From contig JAHBBC010000020.1 of assembly GCA_019915015.1 (NCBI GenBank), positions 1-64,000 on the forward strand: a DNA stretch of 64,000 nucleotides. Reading direction: 5' to 3'. The translations under genes were made by a program, and so were the position numbers. The DNA is from Auriscalpium vulgare. Taxonomy: Eukaryota; Basidiomycota; Agaricomycetes; Russulales; Auriscalpiaceae. Of this stretch, positions 9,701 to 18,737 are shown piece by piece. Each line of letters opens with the position of its first letter. Position 1 is the first letter of the stretch. The notes under the pieces were generated by a model. It had not been told where the DNA came from. It saw only the letters and a program-made list of their open reading frames with translations, and ran no database searches.

Positions 9701-10434
9701 TTCCGACTGATTTGTTCCATGACTTGGTCGTAGATTCCCGGCGGGATCGGTATGTTGCGTTGTACCCATGGCGTGTGCGGTACGACGGGTATCGTGACCG
9801 GCGGAAAGAAATCTTCGCGGAAGTGGCCTCGCTCGCTGTCGTCCCACGCGAACGCACCGTTGTGCTCGCACATAAAATGGTGCATCAGCTTGCGTTCCTC
9901 CTTCCACAAGAAGTCCCCCTCGTGAACTACGTCGAATTGGTCGCGGCGCTCTTCGGTGTAACGCCCCGTCGGCCGGAAGTCAGGGGGCTTCGTCGGTAAC
10001 TTGGGTAGTGTCGCTAGCGGGTCGCCTCGTATGTCGCGTATGATTCTGAACTGCCCAGGCAAGTCGGCTAGTACTGGCTTCACTTTTAGGTGGGCTGGCT
10101 TATACTTTTTCTTGGTCGCTGCGAAAACTGCGCGTGCCCGCGCGCTGCTTGGCAGCGACTTACAGTCGCGAAATTCCTGTTCGCCTGCGAACGATGGCAC
10201 CCCGGCTGGGGCGAGAAAGAAAACGGGCGCCGATGGAACGTCTAAAGTCGCGTCGGTCGGCCGATCAAATATTGGAGGGGTAGATTCTGGGAGATCGCAA
10301 AATGATAAATAGGTTGCTCGTAACTCTTCCGGCGAACTAGAGGAGTCGAAGGGGACCACGGCTTCCACGGAAATAGGATCGGCGGCGTCGCCCGTGAACT
10401 CGAGGACGAGCGCCACTTCCGCCTGGTCGTCCAA
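6775..10434 (-). CDS. pol: Pol polyprotein (RT, RNase H, integrase)
   Basis: The ORF has about 1219 codons in the -1 frame relative to gag. No ATG exists at the junction: 10434 is TTG, and the frame is open upstream to at least 10500, so it overlaps the gag 3' end by at least 57 nt. Expression as a frameshifted Gag-Pol fusion is therefore likely. Domains in order are reverse transcriptase (about 255-430; WFCVVKKDG, LPMGWTNS, and FIDD in place of the usual YxDD), RNase H (about 530-660; AVDTS and KLELYGLFRAL), an integrase HHCC zinc region (HRGAYPT ... CHICQVRQ, about 820-860) and an integrase core with DTMHM, TDNGTPY and GIVERSHFD giving D, D and E. A GPF-like C-terminal module (RYDGPFIVIG) follows. 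No chromodomain is evident. The stop lies 33 nt before a polypurine module. Confidence 0.92.
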   Translation of the reverse strand: MDDQAEVALVLEFTGDAADPISVEAVVPFDSSSSPEELRATYLSFCDLPESTPPIFDRPTDATLDVPSAPVFFLAPAGVPSFAGEQEFRDCKSLPSSARARAVFAATKKKYKPAHLKVKPVLADLPGQFRIIRDIRGDPLATLPKLPTKPPDFRPTGRYTEERRDQFDVVHEGDFLWKEERKLMHHFMCEHNGAFAWDDSERGHFREDFFPPVTIPVVPHTPWVQRNIPIPPGIYDQVMEQISRKLAANVYEPSNSSYRSRWFCVVKKDGTSLRIVHSLEPLNAVTIAHSGVPPFTDQLAEQFAGRACGAMLDLYVGYDERALDPASRDLTTFQTPYGALRLVTLPMGWTNSVPIFHDDVTHILRPEIPHVTIPFIDDVPVKGPASEYKDDQGKYETIADNEGIRRFVWEHFQNLNRVVQRMGYSGGTFSGWKTILCAPEIVVVGHRCTRDGRIPDEQRVAKIVNWGPCQDLSDVRAFLGTVGVLRIFIHHFAHRAHALTHLTRKDVPFEFGAEQLAAMEDLKSALLESPALKPIDYQSGEPVILAVDTSPIAVGFLLCQADADDPKSRKKRRYARFGSIALNDREARFSQPKLELYGLFRALRALKIYLIGVRNMVVEVDARYIKGMLDNPDIEPSASMNRWIIAILMFHFVLVHVPGLFHGPDGMSRRRRQPGDVPENEHDGFEDWVDAMYGFIHLVNAYVPRSTRPRSGDPRDHPRAAIATFVTQAAPTELSYDAVDRDIKAQQADERIVRVREWHNTLQRPEGLADQEYATFLRYCTEFFLDGTSLFRKEPQGRHQLVLPPERRIGALKACHDDVGHRGAYPTKMILLERFWWPYMDRDVAWFVRSCHICQVRQVKHVLIPPTVATPAPLFAKMYADTMHMPASRGFKYIVQGRCSVSHFPEWRMLRQENAKSLARWIFEDVLCRWGALREIVTDNGTPYLAAMKHLEEDYGVHHIRISGYNSRSNGIVERSHFDVRQALYKAADGDASKWAAVAHSVFWADRITTRRRMGCSPYFAATGTQALMPLDIVEATYLLPPPDSILSTTDLIARRAVALQKRRTQLRTLHSKVFDKRRHDALIFERDHEVSIKNYGFQRGDLVLVRFTQFEKSLDRKMLPRYDGPFIVIGRRRGGPYVLCDMHGAVFDRPTAEFRVIPYFARPHITLPPLPEFIDIPARRLNELLGQPDVDAQAQESRSIDSDASDTASNSAEDGSVT

Positions 10435-10442
10435 CGACGCCT

Positions 10443-13400
10443 CTAGAGCCGAAAATCCCTGCGCTCGCCGGCGCTCTGAACGATGCGACGCGAGCCTCGC
10501 TCTACTGTCGGGACGGTCGCCGTCGCTTGAGTGTTGGGATCGGTGATCGTGACGGTCTGTCGCTCATCGACAAAGTTGCGGACTATACTCCCAGTGAGGA
10601 CGTCGAAGGGCCTCCCTAGCAGGATGTCGTAGGCCGGAGAACGTATGACGTGTATCTGTACGTAGAGCGTGATGTCGCCTAGCTTTAGCGCTACGTTGCG
10701 GGCTAGCCCGAGGGATTTGTCAATCGAGCCGTTGGCGGAAAGCATGTCCAGTGTGATCGCGGGATCATATGCCAGGCCGAGAAAATGACAAACGTCTTCG
10801 GACATGGAGATGACCTGCGACCCTGGATCCAGGATAGCCTCAATGTGCGCTTGGTTATCCACCAAGGGCAGGACCGCTCGCAATGCCGATGACTCTTTTG
10901 CGACCACCAGCGGGGCCGGTTTCTCGGCCGAGGCACTCATCAACGTCAGCATCGGGTCGGAGAGCACCAGCGACCCGCGAGGCGGCACCGCTGGCTGGCT
11001 CTGTATGGCCTGCAAGAACGACGACGGCATGTGCGAGGTGTATCCCCGCGCTCGATCTCTCTCCTGCTCGCGCTCTTCCTCGTACAAGTCGCCGGGTAGG
11101 TCCGACCACTCCTTGGTAGGCCCTTCCCCTTCCGCTACGACCGTGTGTAGGACCGCTACTGGGGAGTCCCCGCTGGACAGTACCGGGGCCGCTATGCGTC
11201 GCGGGGTGATAGCGTATCGCAACTGGGAACGTACTTCTGGCGCCAGCGACAGTAACTCGCTCTGTGTCAGAGTGACGGAAGTCTCCATCGCGCGGCCGTA
11301 GACTTCCTTCGCGACTTCCTCACTATGGATGGGCGTGTCCTTGGTATAGGCGGCGACTGGTTTCTTCCCTTTGTCTGGTCGGGACGCGTCCCCGACGGGT
11401 ATGTAGGTTGCGTCGGGTACGGAGGCGAAAGGATGGATGGGTTCCGGCTCTATCTCCTCGGGGTCCTTCTCGACTGTCGGCTCACCCTCGCTCTCTTCCC
11501 TCGCCGCTTCCGCATCCTCTGGACCTTCGGGCACCGCGAACGTAACCTTCGGCCGCTTGGCCGTGAATTTCGACGGAGATATGACCACCTCAGGGACTAG
11601 CCTCTTGGATCGCACTCTCTCCCCGGGCAGCGGACCGATTGGTGGCGGTAACTCTCCGTTGCGAATCGCTGCCTCCCTTCGGGCCCGGCCGGCGTTCCTC
11701 TGCTCCTTCATGAGGGTTAATACCGCCATCTCTTGACGCAACTCCTCGAGTCGCTCGTCGTCCGTCAACGGCGGGATTAACTGGATGAGCCCGGCGACCG
11801 GCTGGTCGCGCGCAGGTCGGAGCGGGTAGTCGGTGACGGCGATGGGACCTGTCGATGCCAACATCATTGTTTCCGTCGCGTTGCCCGCGACTCTGGCCGC
11901 GACGTCGGCGCGCAGCCCGGACGGGTCCGTGCGATAATATTCGTCTACCCTCGCTTGAATCGGGCCTAGCCCAAATGGCACTGGCCTGCCGTTCTTGAGT
12001 ACCACCTGGTTCATCTCGTTGCGTACCACCCGCCCCGTCGCTATGTAGTCTTGCAGGACGAGGCATTCGCGGATGAAGTGCTCGGGACCGTTGCAGAACG
12101 AGCACCTGGCGCCATCCTGTCCCGGGGCCGGGCGAGGACGATCGAAACGAGCGGCCGACGCCATCATCGGGCCCGGTGGCCCGCGCGTGTACGCCGACGG
12201 CTGCGGGCCTGCGTTACTCATCCCCATCGCATCGGCTCTCCCCGCGCTATACGCTTTCGCGATCTGCTCGGCCGCCTTCTCCATCAGAGCGGCAAACTGC
12301 TCGACCTTGATCGCAGGTTCTTCCGCCTTGACGGCCACGGGTTGGGACAAGTCGGCCAGACCCGCGGGGACGCTGAGCCCTGCCGATCGCGGGGTGCTCG
12401 ACGTGCCGTGCAGCACGTACCGCGCCGCTTCCACTATTTGGTCCATCGGGTACGGGCCGTCGCGATCGTGGTCGGGATACTTCAGCTGCAGCCGCTGCTC
12501 TATCCTATCTTGCAGTCCCTTCTGGAATCCACGCAAGAAAGTGTAGTCGCGGTCGCGCTCGGAGATCCGCTGCCGCCCTATAAGAAACTGGGAAATCGCG
12601 TAGAAACCGCGATAGTATTCCCCAACGTCGCCGATGGTCGTGATGCCTCGGCGGGCTGTCTCGGCGACGAGCTGATCGAGGTCGCCCATCGTGTATTTGC
12701 GCTCCTCGTCCGCTCCGGGGTATAGCGCTATGATCGCGGTCACGAACTCTTCGAACGTCGCATTGCCCGCGTACTGGGGTCGGCTTTGCCACTGGTCTGC
12801 TGTAAGGACGTCCAGGTATCGCGTGGCGTGCTCCTTCTTCTCCTGGTCCTGGCCGTCCTCGATACCCGCCCGCGTGAACAAGTGCCTCAACTCCGCGAAA
12901 TAGCGTTGCAGCTCGCGCGGCTTAAGATTGTCGAACTTAGGGGCTTGGCGGTCGCCACGGGTAGGCATCGGAGTGGCCATGGTCGTGCGACGGGGTAAAC
13001 GCGATAACGGAGTACTGGATTGCGATGTGGGAGAAACTGGTCGGGAAACCTGTGCGGCCGCTCCACGCCCGTCTCCTGATAAACCTCCGTGCGTTCCGAC
13101 GTTTCCGCGGTCGGAAGCCAAGCGGTCGCTGTCGGAAGGCACCTGTGCCTCGTCTCGGTCCTCATCAATCAGCGCAGCCACTTCGGGCTCCGATTCCGAC
13201 GGGGTAAGCTCCGGCGACGACCATTGTCGCATCGCTCCGCCAGTCAGCAACTCGATCGACGCCTCATTGACGTCCAGGAGCTCCTGATGGAGGGACCGTC
13301 TACCATCCCAACCGTGCTCCGACTCCTCCGATTGGACAGGGCCTGCCTCCGCGTTTTGATCGCCGGGAGCCTCGCCCGCAGCATCCCCGTCGTTCTCGGG

Positions 13401-13625
13401 TGCTGCGTCCGACACACCCGATGCCTCGCCGTCGTCGTTTTCGTTGTCGCCCTCGGCGCCTTCAGCGCTGGAAGTCGCGCGCTCTTCGTCCGACGCCCCA
13501 CCTTCCGACGATGCGAGGTGTCCTGGCATGGACTCCGCCCGCTGACTGGTCGAGTACTCCGACGGGGCCGATCGGGGCGGTGCGCGTCGAGTGGGCTCTA
13601 CGATAACCCTCGCCTTTGGTGCCAT
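10443..13625 (-). CDS. gag: Gag-protease polyprotein of the gypsy element
   Basis: A 1060-residue ORF starts with an ATG 50 nt inside the LTR boundary. About the first 220 residues are acidic, Ser/Pro-rich and probably disordered. A capsid-like helical region follows (about 225-410), then a CCHC zinc knuckle, CSFCNGPEHFIREC (CX2CX4HX4C), near residue 500. A long charged linker leads to a retropepsin-like domain near 900-1020, with the active-site motif ILDPGSQVIS and the partner motif DILLGRPF. The catalytic Asp is followed by Pro rather than the usual Ser or Thr. The product would form the particle and process the polyprotein. Its stop (TAG, 10445-10443) lies within the pol reading frame. 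Confidence 0.9.
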   Translation of the reverse strand: MAPKARVIVEPTRRAPPRSAPSEYSTSQRAESMPGHLASSEGGASDEERATSSAEGAEGDNENDDGEASGVSDAAPENDGDAAGEAPGDQNAEAGPVQSEESEHGWDGRRSLHQELLDVNEASIELLTGGAMRQWSSPELTPSESEPEVAALIDEDRDEAQVPSDSDRLASDRGNVGTHGGLSGDGRGAAAQVSRPVSPTSQSSTPLSRLPRRTTMATPMPTRGDRQAPKFDNLKPRELQRYFAELRHLFTRAGIEDGQDQEKKEHATRYLDVLTADQWQSRPQYAGNATFEEFVTAIIALYPGADEERKYTMGDLDQLVAETARRGITTIGDVGEYYRGFYAISQFLIGRQRISERDRDYTFLRGFQKGLQDRIEQRLQLKYPDHDRDGPYPMDQIVEAARYVLHGTSSTPRSAGLSVPAGLADLSQPVAVKAEEPAIKVEQFAALMEKAAEQIAKAYSAGRADAMGMSNAGPQPSAYTRGPPGPMMASAARFDRPRPAPGQDGARCSFCNGPEHFIRECLVLQDYIATGRVVRNEMNQVVLKNGRPVPFGLGPIQARVDEYYRTDPSGLRADVAARVAGNATETMMLASTGPIAVTDYPLRPARDQPVAGLIQLIPPLTDDERLEELRQEMAVLTLMKEQRNAGRARREAAIRNGELPPPIGPLPGERVRSKRLVPEVVISPSKFTAKRPKVTFAVPEGPEDAEAAREESEGEPTVEKDPEEIEPEPIHPFASVPDATYIPVGDASRPDKGKKPVAAYTKDTPIHSEEVAKEVYGRAMETSVTLTQSELLSLAPEVRSQLRYAITPRRIAAPVLSSGDSPVAVLHTVVAEGEGPTKEWSDLPGDLYEEEREQERDRARGYTSHMPSSFLQAIQSQPAVPPRGSLVLSDPMLTLMSASAEKPAPLVVAKESSALRAVLPLVDNQAHIEAILDPGSQVISMSEDVCHFLGLAYDPAITLDMLSANGSIDKSLGLARNVALKLGDITLYVQIHVIRSPAYDILLGRPFDVLTGSIVRNFVDERQTVTITDPNTQATATVPTVERGSRRIVQSAGERRDFRL

Positions 13626-13653
13626 CGGGTTGCTGAGCGGTTGACACTAGCCC

Positions 13654-13670
13654 CCTCGCGGTGGGCTCCA
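13654..13670 (-). promoter_or_regulatory. Candidate primer-binding site
   Basis: On the minus strand, four bases after the LTR end, the sequence reads TGGAGCCCACCGCGAGG. It begins with the TGG expected to pair with a tRNA 3' CCA end. The position, just downstream of the 5' LTR and upstream of the gag ATG at 13625, is right. The tRNA species was not identified. Confidence 0.45.
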
Positions 13671-13674
13671 CAAA

Positions 13675-14524
13675 TGATGAGATGAACCCTGGGGGAGGCC
13701 CCGGGAACGTCGATAGAAATGGAGGGAGCGAGCAGCCAACCGCTGGCCCAAGAGGTAGTGGGTCGGAGGAAGAAACCCAAGATCGCGACCGTGCCCCGAA
13801 CAAACCACCCAGGACCCCGCGGGTCCTGCCCTCGTCCTGCGGCTCTCTCTCTCTCTCTCTCTCCGCTCCCGTCCGACCGTCGCACGTTGCGTCTCTTCCC
13901 ACACTATTCGGTGCGACCCTCCCGTCTGTCGCCGCCGGTCCGTCCTAGTTGCGGAGTCGCCCTTGCCGTCCGACCGTCCGACCTGTGTCCCCGCGCTTGT
14001 ACCGTCCGAGTCGCTATCCTGGAATATAAACGTCAGTCATAAAACCTACCACACTGTATCACTCCAGTCTGTGGTTGAGTCGGGGCAGCGTAGCCCGTGG
14101 TATCGCAAAGGTGGCGCGACCCGGATGTCGCTACGACTTCCTGGTTTAAGGCATCGTGTCGGGCTGGTCTGGCGGTGTCGCGTCGTGCGGTGCTCTCTTG
14201 TGAAGCAGGAACGAAAGGTGTAGTCTCGGGTGTAGGCCCAAGGTCCAAAAGTGTCCCTACAACAAGTCGAATCGCGTCTATATACCGCTGCTTCGTCAGC
14301 TCTTCCCACGCGTCTGCGCTCCTACGCGTCCTACCAAGTTCCGCGCCCGACCGTTCCGACTCCCTACCTCGGCTCTCCGACTCCTCCCCAGACGCTCGCT
14401 CGCTTTGTGCTGTCCCGTGGTCGTGCCGGTGCCGCGACGCCTGTGGGGCGTCTCGGGGGTGTGTGTCTTGGTGTAGCGGTGTGATTGGTCCGTTTCGGTG
14501 CCTGTAGCGCTGCGGGTCCCATCA
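13675..14524 (-). repeat. 5' LTR of the gypsy element
   Basis: This is an 850-bp direct repeat of 1-850 at a constant offset of 13674. Reading frames across it match the other copy residue for residue, so the LTRs look identical and the insertion recent. In the sense direction it runs TGATGGGACC to CTCATCA. It includes a TATA-like GGTATATAGACG (complement of about 14275-14287) that could be the U3 promoter and a (CT)n tract near 13845-13863. The short ORFs inside it are not credible genes. Confidence 0.93.
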
Positions 14525-14804
14525 ACGGATCGTCGCGTGGGAGGTAAACCCTTAAGGGCGAAACGGGTTCGGCGTCGACATCCCATTGACTCCCCGTTGA
14601 CCTGCCCCTTCTATAGCGCTCTTCAGTGGTCGCTTCGCTCCCCCTCCCTAAACCCTAAACCCTGCCTCCGTCATCAGCGCTCACGTAACCCCAAAGGGGC
14701 GAGAGCACAATGGCAGCTCAATGAAGAGCTCCAAGATAGGGCGCGAGTGGGAAGATGATGGTAGACTCGCCTTGATAAAAAGCAAAGTAACTTCTTGTAG
14801 CAGG
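14525..14804. other. Flank of the gypsy element
   Basis: No gene seen. It contains a short telomere-like run (CCTAAACCCTAAACCCT, 14646-14662) that is too short to be a telomere. Confidence 0.4.
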
Positions 14805-15310
14805 TGTTCAGGCAGGGCCCATAACCTGATGAAACACAACTTCGAGAGACGTTAGTCTATACTCAGTCTGTGATGTGAAAAGACTATATTGCAGTACCTT
14901 AGAGAGACGTTAGTCTATACTACAAGTGAGTTAGTAAAGAGAAGACTCCTAAGTATGCATAGGAATGCTCACCTCAGTCTGTGATGTGAAAAGACTGAGG
15001 TATCTGAGCGAAGAAAGGAGCCCTTTTATACTACTTGGGGCTCTGCATATCAACCAATCAGAAATTGTGTAGTAAGCATAAAGCATATGTGTAAGACATG
15101 ATGTGTAAGAATCAGTCAGCTTGCACAGCATCAGTAAGTACATCAGTCATCCTAGGAGATAGGAGTTAAGACCTGAGTAAGCGTATAGCAATCCTGTACA
15201 GTAGCTATTCTAGACTATTCTACAATGTTCCATGATCAAACAAGTCCAGATCGTTCTAGATCATTCCATAGTATTTGTCATGAGACTAGCGTCATCACCA
15301 AATTCCAACA
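14805..15310 (-). mobile_element. Probable solo copia-type LTR (AT-rich)
   Basis: The stretch is far more AT-rich than its surroundings. On the minus strand it begins TGTTGGAATTTGGTGATGAC at 15310, the TGTTGG start usual for copia LTRs. It contains duplicated 19-22 bp blocks (GAGACGTTAGTCTATACT near 14843 and 14900; CAGTCTGTGATGTGAAAAGA near 14861 and 14973). The far end near 14805 (TGTT on the plus strand) is uncertain, and no clear target-site duplication was found. The right end coincides with the point where similarity to a DUF6589-like gene starts. Confidence 0.45.
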
Positions 15311-15952
15311 CATAGCACCATGTGTCGAGATCCTGCGGCATCTTGCGACGGAGGTCAACAGGAAACTCGGGGCCAAGCAGGGCAACCGGCATGCCGCTCC
15401 CGATCTAACAAACGACATCCATGACCTCATGGATAGCCTCGCGAAACATCGCGTGTACATGCCTACGGATGGTCGTGTGCTTGCGGAAGACGAGACGCCA
15501 GCCCCGGATGTACTCACCGAAGGCTTCAACGCGCTTCTGTGGGGTGCCGCATCGCCTCTCAAGCTGTTCAACAATATGCTCGCACGCTTACAACGCCGCC
15601 ATCGCATCGAGCCTCTTGTAGGTGCCAGCTATCTGCCACGTCCTCAGCCAGGTTCGTTGTCTGGCCATGTCGAGATTTGTTATTGACGAGCTCCTGTGCA
15701 GACTTTGCCCAGGACCGCGCAGCTACTCCGCGAGCAGACACAGACGGCACGCCGGATACATTCGATAGCTTGCTCGATGATGACGAGGACATAGACACAG
15801 GTCTTGAAGACGACCTTCTCGAGGGTTTACAGCCCAGTCTCGAGCTTCTCACGGCAGAAGACGTTGATTTAGATATGGATGGGGACCTCGAGGAGGCAGT
15901 AGTCGACGAAGACGATTCCGATGATGATGATGACATGTATGAATCAATATGA
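15311..15952 (+). pseudogene. 5'-truncated DUF6589-like gene
   Basis: The frame from about 15311 encodes IAPCVEILRHLATEV, then KLGAKQGNRHAAPDL, then DIHDLMDSLAKHRVY and a SPLKLFN segment. I recall this as the C-terminal part of the large DUF6589 family of agaricomycetes. A 50-nt intron (15651-15700, GTTCGT to TGCAG) joins it to an acidic C-terminal exon ending DDDDDMYESI at 15952. The N-terminal several hundred residues expected of the family are missing. Homology begins at the candidate LTR end, so the gene is probably a remnant cut by transposon insertion. Family assignment is from memory of motif order. Confidence 0.55.
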
Positions 15953-16116
15953 TAGCTTTTAGTCTCACAGGAGGCAAACGGGTTATTAGTTTGATCAAAA
16001 ATAATGAGCTACACATTGTTTTATGGACGGGATGGACGCGCAGCAAAGCGCGCGCGCGAAATTTCGCTAAGTCGAAAGATCAAATTGGCGGGCCTGCCAA
16101 ATTGCCGACAAGTGTG

Positions 16117-16216
16117 CCCAGGCCGTATGCAGGTTACGCGGCAACCCCGGCTCCCCCAAACTCCGCCCGAAAGAGCCGGGGTTGCCGCTTAGTCACCTGC
16201 ATACTGGCCCTGGTAA
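16117..16216. repeat. Large imperfect inverted repeat (foldback)
   Basis: Arms 16117-16153 and 16173-16216 pair over about 35 bp. GTATGCAGGT...GCGGCAACCCCGGCTC faces its reverse complement GAGCCGGGGTTGCCGC...ACCTGCATAC, with an A/C-rich 19-nt loop. The outer pairs GGCC/GGCC continue the stem. It lies outside any ORF and could be a foldback or MITE remnant or a hairpin-forming RNA. Confidence 0.8.
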
Positions 16217-17600
16217 GCACGAGGCTAGGAGGTAGTGAACGATGGGAGCAGAGCGCAAGTCAAGCCCATCAAAGCCGTTGAAAATTGCTATCGGATGGTT
16301 GGAGTTAGCTCCGCGACCCGACTTGCAACCACATCCATCCGCCTTAGGCTTCAGTGCACAGTCGCGTCGTCAAGCTCTAACATGACATGAACAGAGTTCG
16401 AAGGGCGAAGCAGTGAGGAGGCGAGGAGGCATTGTCGAGGCAGGCTCCGTTCAGACTGCCCCGTTGTCCACCCCGCGGCGAACACGCTCGGCGCTTCCGC
16501 CTGCCATCGCCCAACGATCAGCCACATCGCGAGCAGTGGCGCATGGATATGGGGACGGAGACGAAATCTCGCCGCTGTGCTGCAGGCAACGGCAGCCGGG
16601 TTCGCGAACGGGGGTATGTGTCCCCACCCTGCATATTGCAACATACGAAAGTCACGACTGCGAACGCTGCCCGTCTCAGGACGAACTGGACGTGAGCTGT
16701 AGGCACGGCGGCAGGTGCGCCCTGGCTACTCTTTTCTACTAGCACACGTCCTCATGCAGCCCTTTCCTTTCTCCGTCCCTTTCAGCTTCCCGCTCTCGTG
16801 TCTACATTATCTCACACCCATGGCTTCCACCCACTGGCCTTGTGCTGGACGTTCCTGTATCCTCCCTGCTGGTTGTCGGCCCCTCGTCCTCCGCCATGTC
16901 TTCGTCCGAACCTCGAGCTCGAGACGCCAAACAATGCCCCGCCCACCTTGAACGGGGCGTCAGCGTTACTGGCTCATCAAGACGGGCGCGCAATCTCGCG
17001 GGGGATCCAGCCACCACTCTTGTGTGTATGCAGTCTATTGCCTTGACTGTGCTGACCATCGTATGCATTGCTGCATTTTTGCCTGCCTCGCCAGCGACAG
17101 AGCCCAAATCCGACCTCGCGTGCGCATGTATGGTGGCCAGATCGCCTCTGAGAATGTGAGCTTGTATACACGATTCGCCGATTTCTGATGTTAGCGACAG
17201 TTCACGCCAGGTGCACCGCTACAACCAGCGACGTGCAGGACGCCTGGCGCTAGCTGTGGTCATTTCCTTGTAGGAGCGCGCGATATCCAAGCCGCTCGAG
17301 AGGCGCGACCCTCCAGCGATCGAGGCGATAACTGTTCGTGTACGTGGAGATCGTCCAGATGATGCGGCAGACGCTAACATCCCTCTGCAGGCGACGGGAC
17401 CGGCCTACCTGGCGCGCATGCGCCTCACATCGCTCACGGGAGGGGAGCGACGTCGAGCATGAAACGAGCTTGACCGAAGGACACAGTCCTGCGCCAGGCC
17501 GTCGACAAATCGGCGGCTGCCTCCTAGCTCCTCGTGTGCGCAAACTTTCCGGCCGCGCGCACTCCGATACCACGGCGCGATGCGGCTCCACCGCCCCTGT
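16217..17600. other. Region without a supported gene
   Basis: Only short overlapping ORFs of unlike composition on both strands were seen, with no family motif. Near 17605-17630 the sequence CTATATCAGCAGCCTATATC gives TATA-like sites for the next gene. Confidence 0.5.
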
Positions 17601-17656
17601 GCGAACGACTATATCAGCAGCCTATATCCTTTCCTCAAACCACGCAGCCCTACACA

Positions 17657-17959
17657 ATGCGCGCCGTATTCCTCGCCGCTGGAACCCTCGCCGCTAGCGT
17701 CGCTGTCGCTGTCCCTGCCGCATACCACGGAGACGCAACCGCAGTAGCGGTCCTTCCGGCGCCAGCCAGGTACGTCTGCTGTGCGCCCCTTGTTCTAACG
17801 ATCCTCGTCCTGACCCACTCCCGCAGTGCGCACACCGTGCTCCCGTACCCGACGCCCACGATTATCTCGACGCCGGTTTACTTCACCGCGTCGGCGCCGC
17901 CGCCCGTGGACAGACACGCGCACGCGGCGCAGGCGGTCCTGCAGCGCGCCGGTGCGTGA
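17657..17959 (+). CDS. Small secreted protein
   Basis: Two exons are split by a roughly 60-nt intron (donor GTACGT at 17770, acceptor CCCGCAG near 17826). The product has about 80 residues. It starts MRAVFLAAGTLAASVAVAVP, a clear signal peptide, followed by an Ala/Pro-rich mature part with YPTPTIISTPVYFTAS. It has no cysteines, which is unusual for a small secreted protein. TATA-like sites lie 30-50 nt upstream. A diverged copy of the second exon sits at 27560-27660. The function is unknown. Confidence 0.55.
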   Translation: MRAVFLAAGTLAASVAVAVPAAYHGDATAVAVLPAPARYVCCAPLVLTILVLTHSRSAHTVLPYPTPTIISTPVYFTASAPPPVDRHAHAAQAVLQRAGA

Positions 17960-18737
17960 TACCCAACACCAGGCGCCTTGATGGTGGACGCATTGCGCGG
18001 CGTCGACGCGATCGGTGCCGGCCCACCAGTTCACCCGGAGGACGCCACTGACGCCATGTACCTACCACTGTTCAACGTACCCCTCCATTCCGTTCGCCAC
18101 CCTCCACCGCCCAGGGCACGCTGCAGGCCATCCTCCGCGCTTTCCCCGCCCATCCCCACCGTGCCTCTCTCACCCCGCAATAACGCCCCTGCAACGGATC
18201 GGGCATCCACACCAGGCACGGCTGACGTCGCGGCTGAGGTCACCGCACGACGTCGGTGGCGGCTTTGTCCACGCGGTGCAGGAGCTTGCGCAGGACTAGA
18301 GTACCGGTAGTAAATTCTACAGTATATGGGCGCCGCGCGATTGCCCTCGTCCGAGGTGGCTGATAGTAGTGTTGTATGATATCACATCCTGTATTAAACT
18401 TGTCCTCTTCTCGCCTCCCCGACTGGCATCGTGTAGCGGAAGTCGTCTGTCCTCGGCACTCAGCGAGGTACTCACACGATGTTCTGTCAGATGCAGTCTT
18501 TATTCGACAGCGCGCATGGAACGGCGGCGCGCCGAAAATAACATAAATCGGGAACGTGCTTGGGAGATCGTGTGCATGACAAGATGGAAGAAAAAGCAGG
18601 GGAACGCGTACAACGGGAAAGAAAGAATCAAAAGGGAAGATAGCAAGAATGATATATGCAGTCCATCGTCCACGGCGGCTGCCCGCCCATCGCATCAGCA
18701 TCAGCCGCGCACGGAACCCTCGCCGCATTCAGCGCGC

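Larger units (their letters stand above)
1..14524 (-). mobile_element. Complete Ty3/gypsy-type LTR retrotransposon carrying antisense genes
   Basis: The element is bounded by two 850-bp direct repeats (1-850 and 13675-14524), each with the termini TGATG and CATCA. Sense is the minus strand. In that direction the order is 5' LTR, primer-binding-site candidate, Gag-protease (13625 to 10443), Pol with RT, RNase H and integrase (to 6775), about 5.9 kb of extra DNA, polypurine tract, 3' LTR. RT before RNase H before integrase is the Ty3/gypsy order. At about 14.5 kb the element is much longer than a typical 5-7 kb fungal gypsy element. The excess is the 851-6740 interval, which holds three plus-strand genes with introns. 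The window starts at the outer base of one LTR, so the target-site duplication cannot be checked. Confidence 0.93.

Noticed and set aside
14646..14662. Telomere-like CCCTAAACCCTAAACCCT
   Set aside because: Only about two and a half units, and the plant-type 7-mer rather than the TTAGGG usual in basidiomycetes. Not a telomere.
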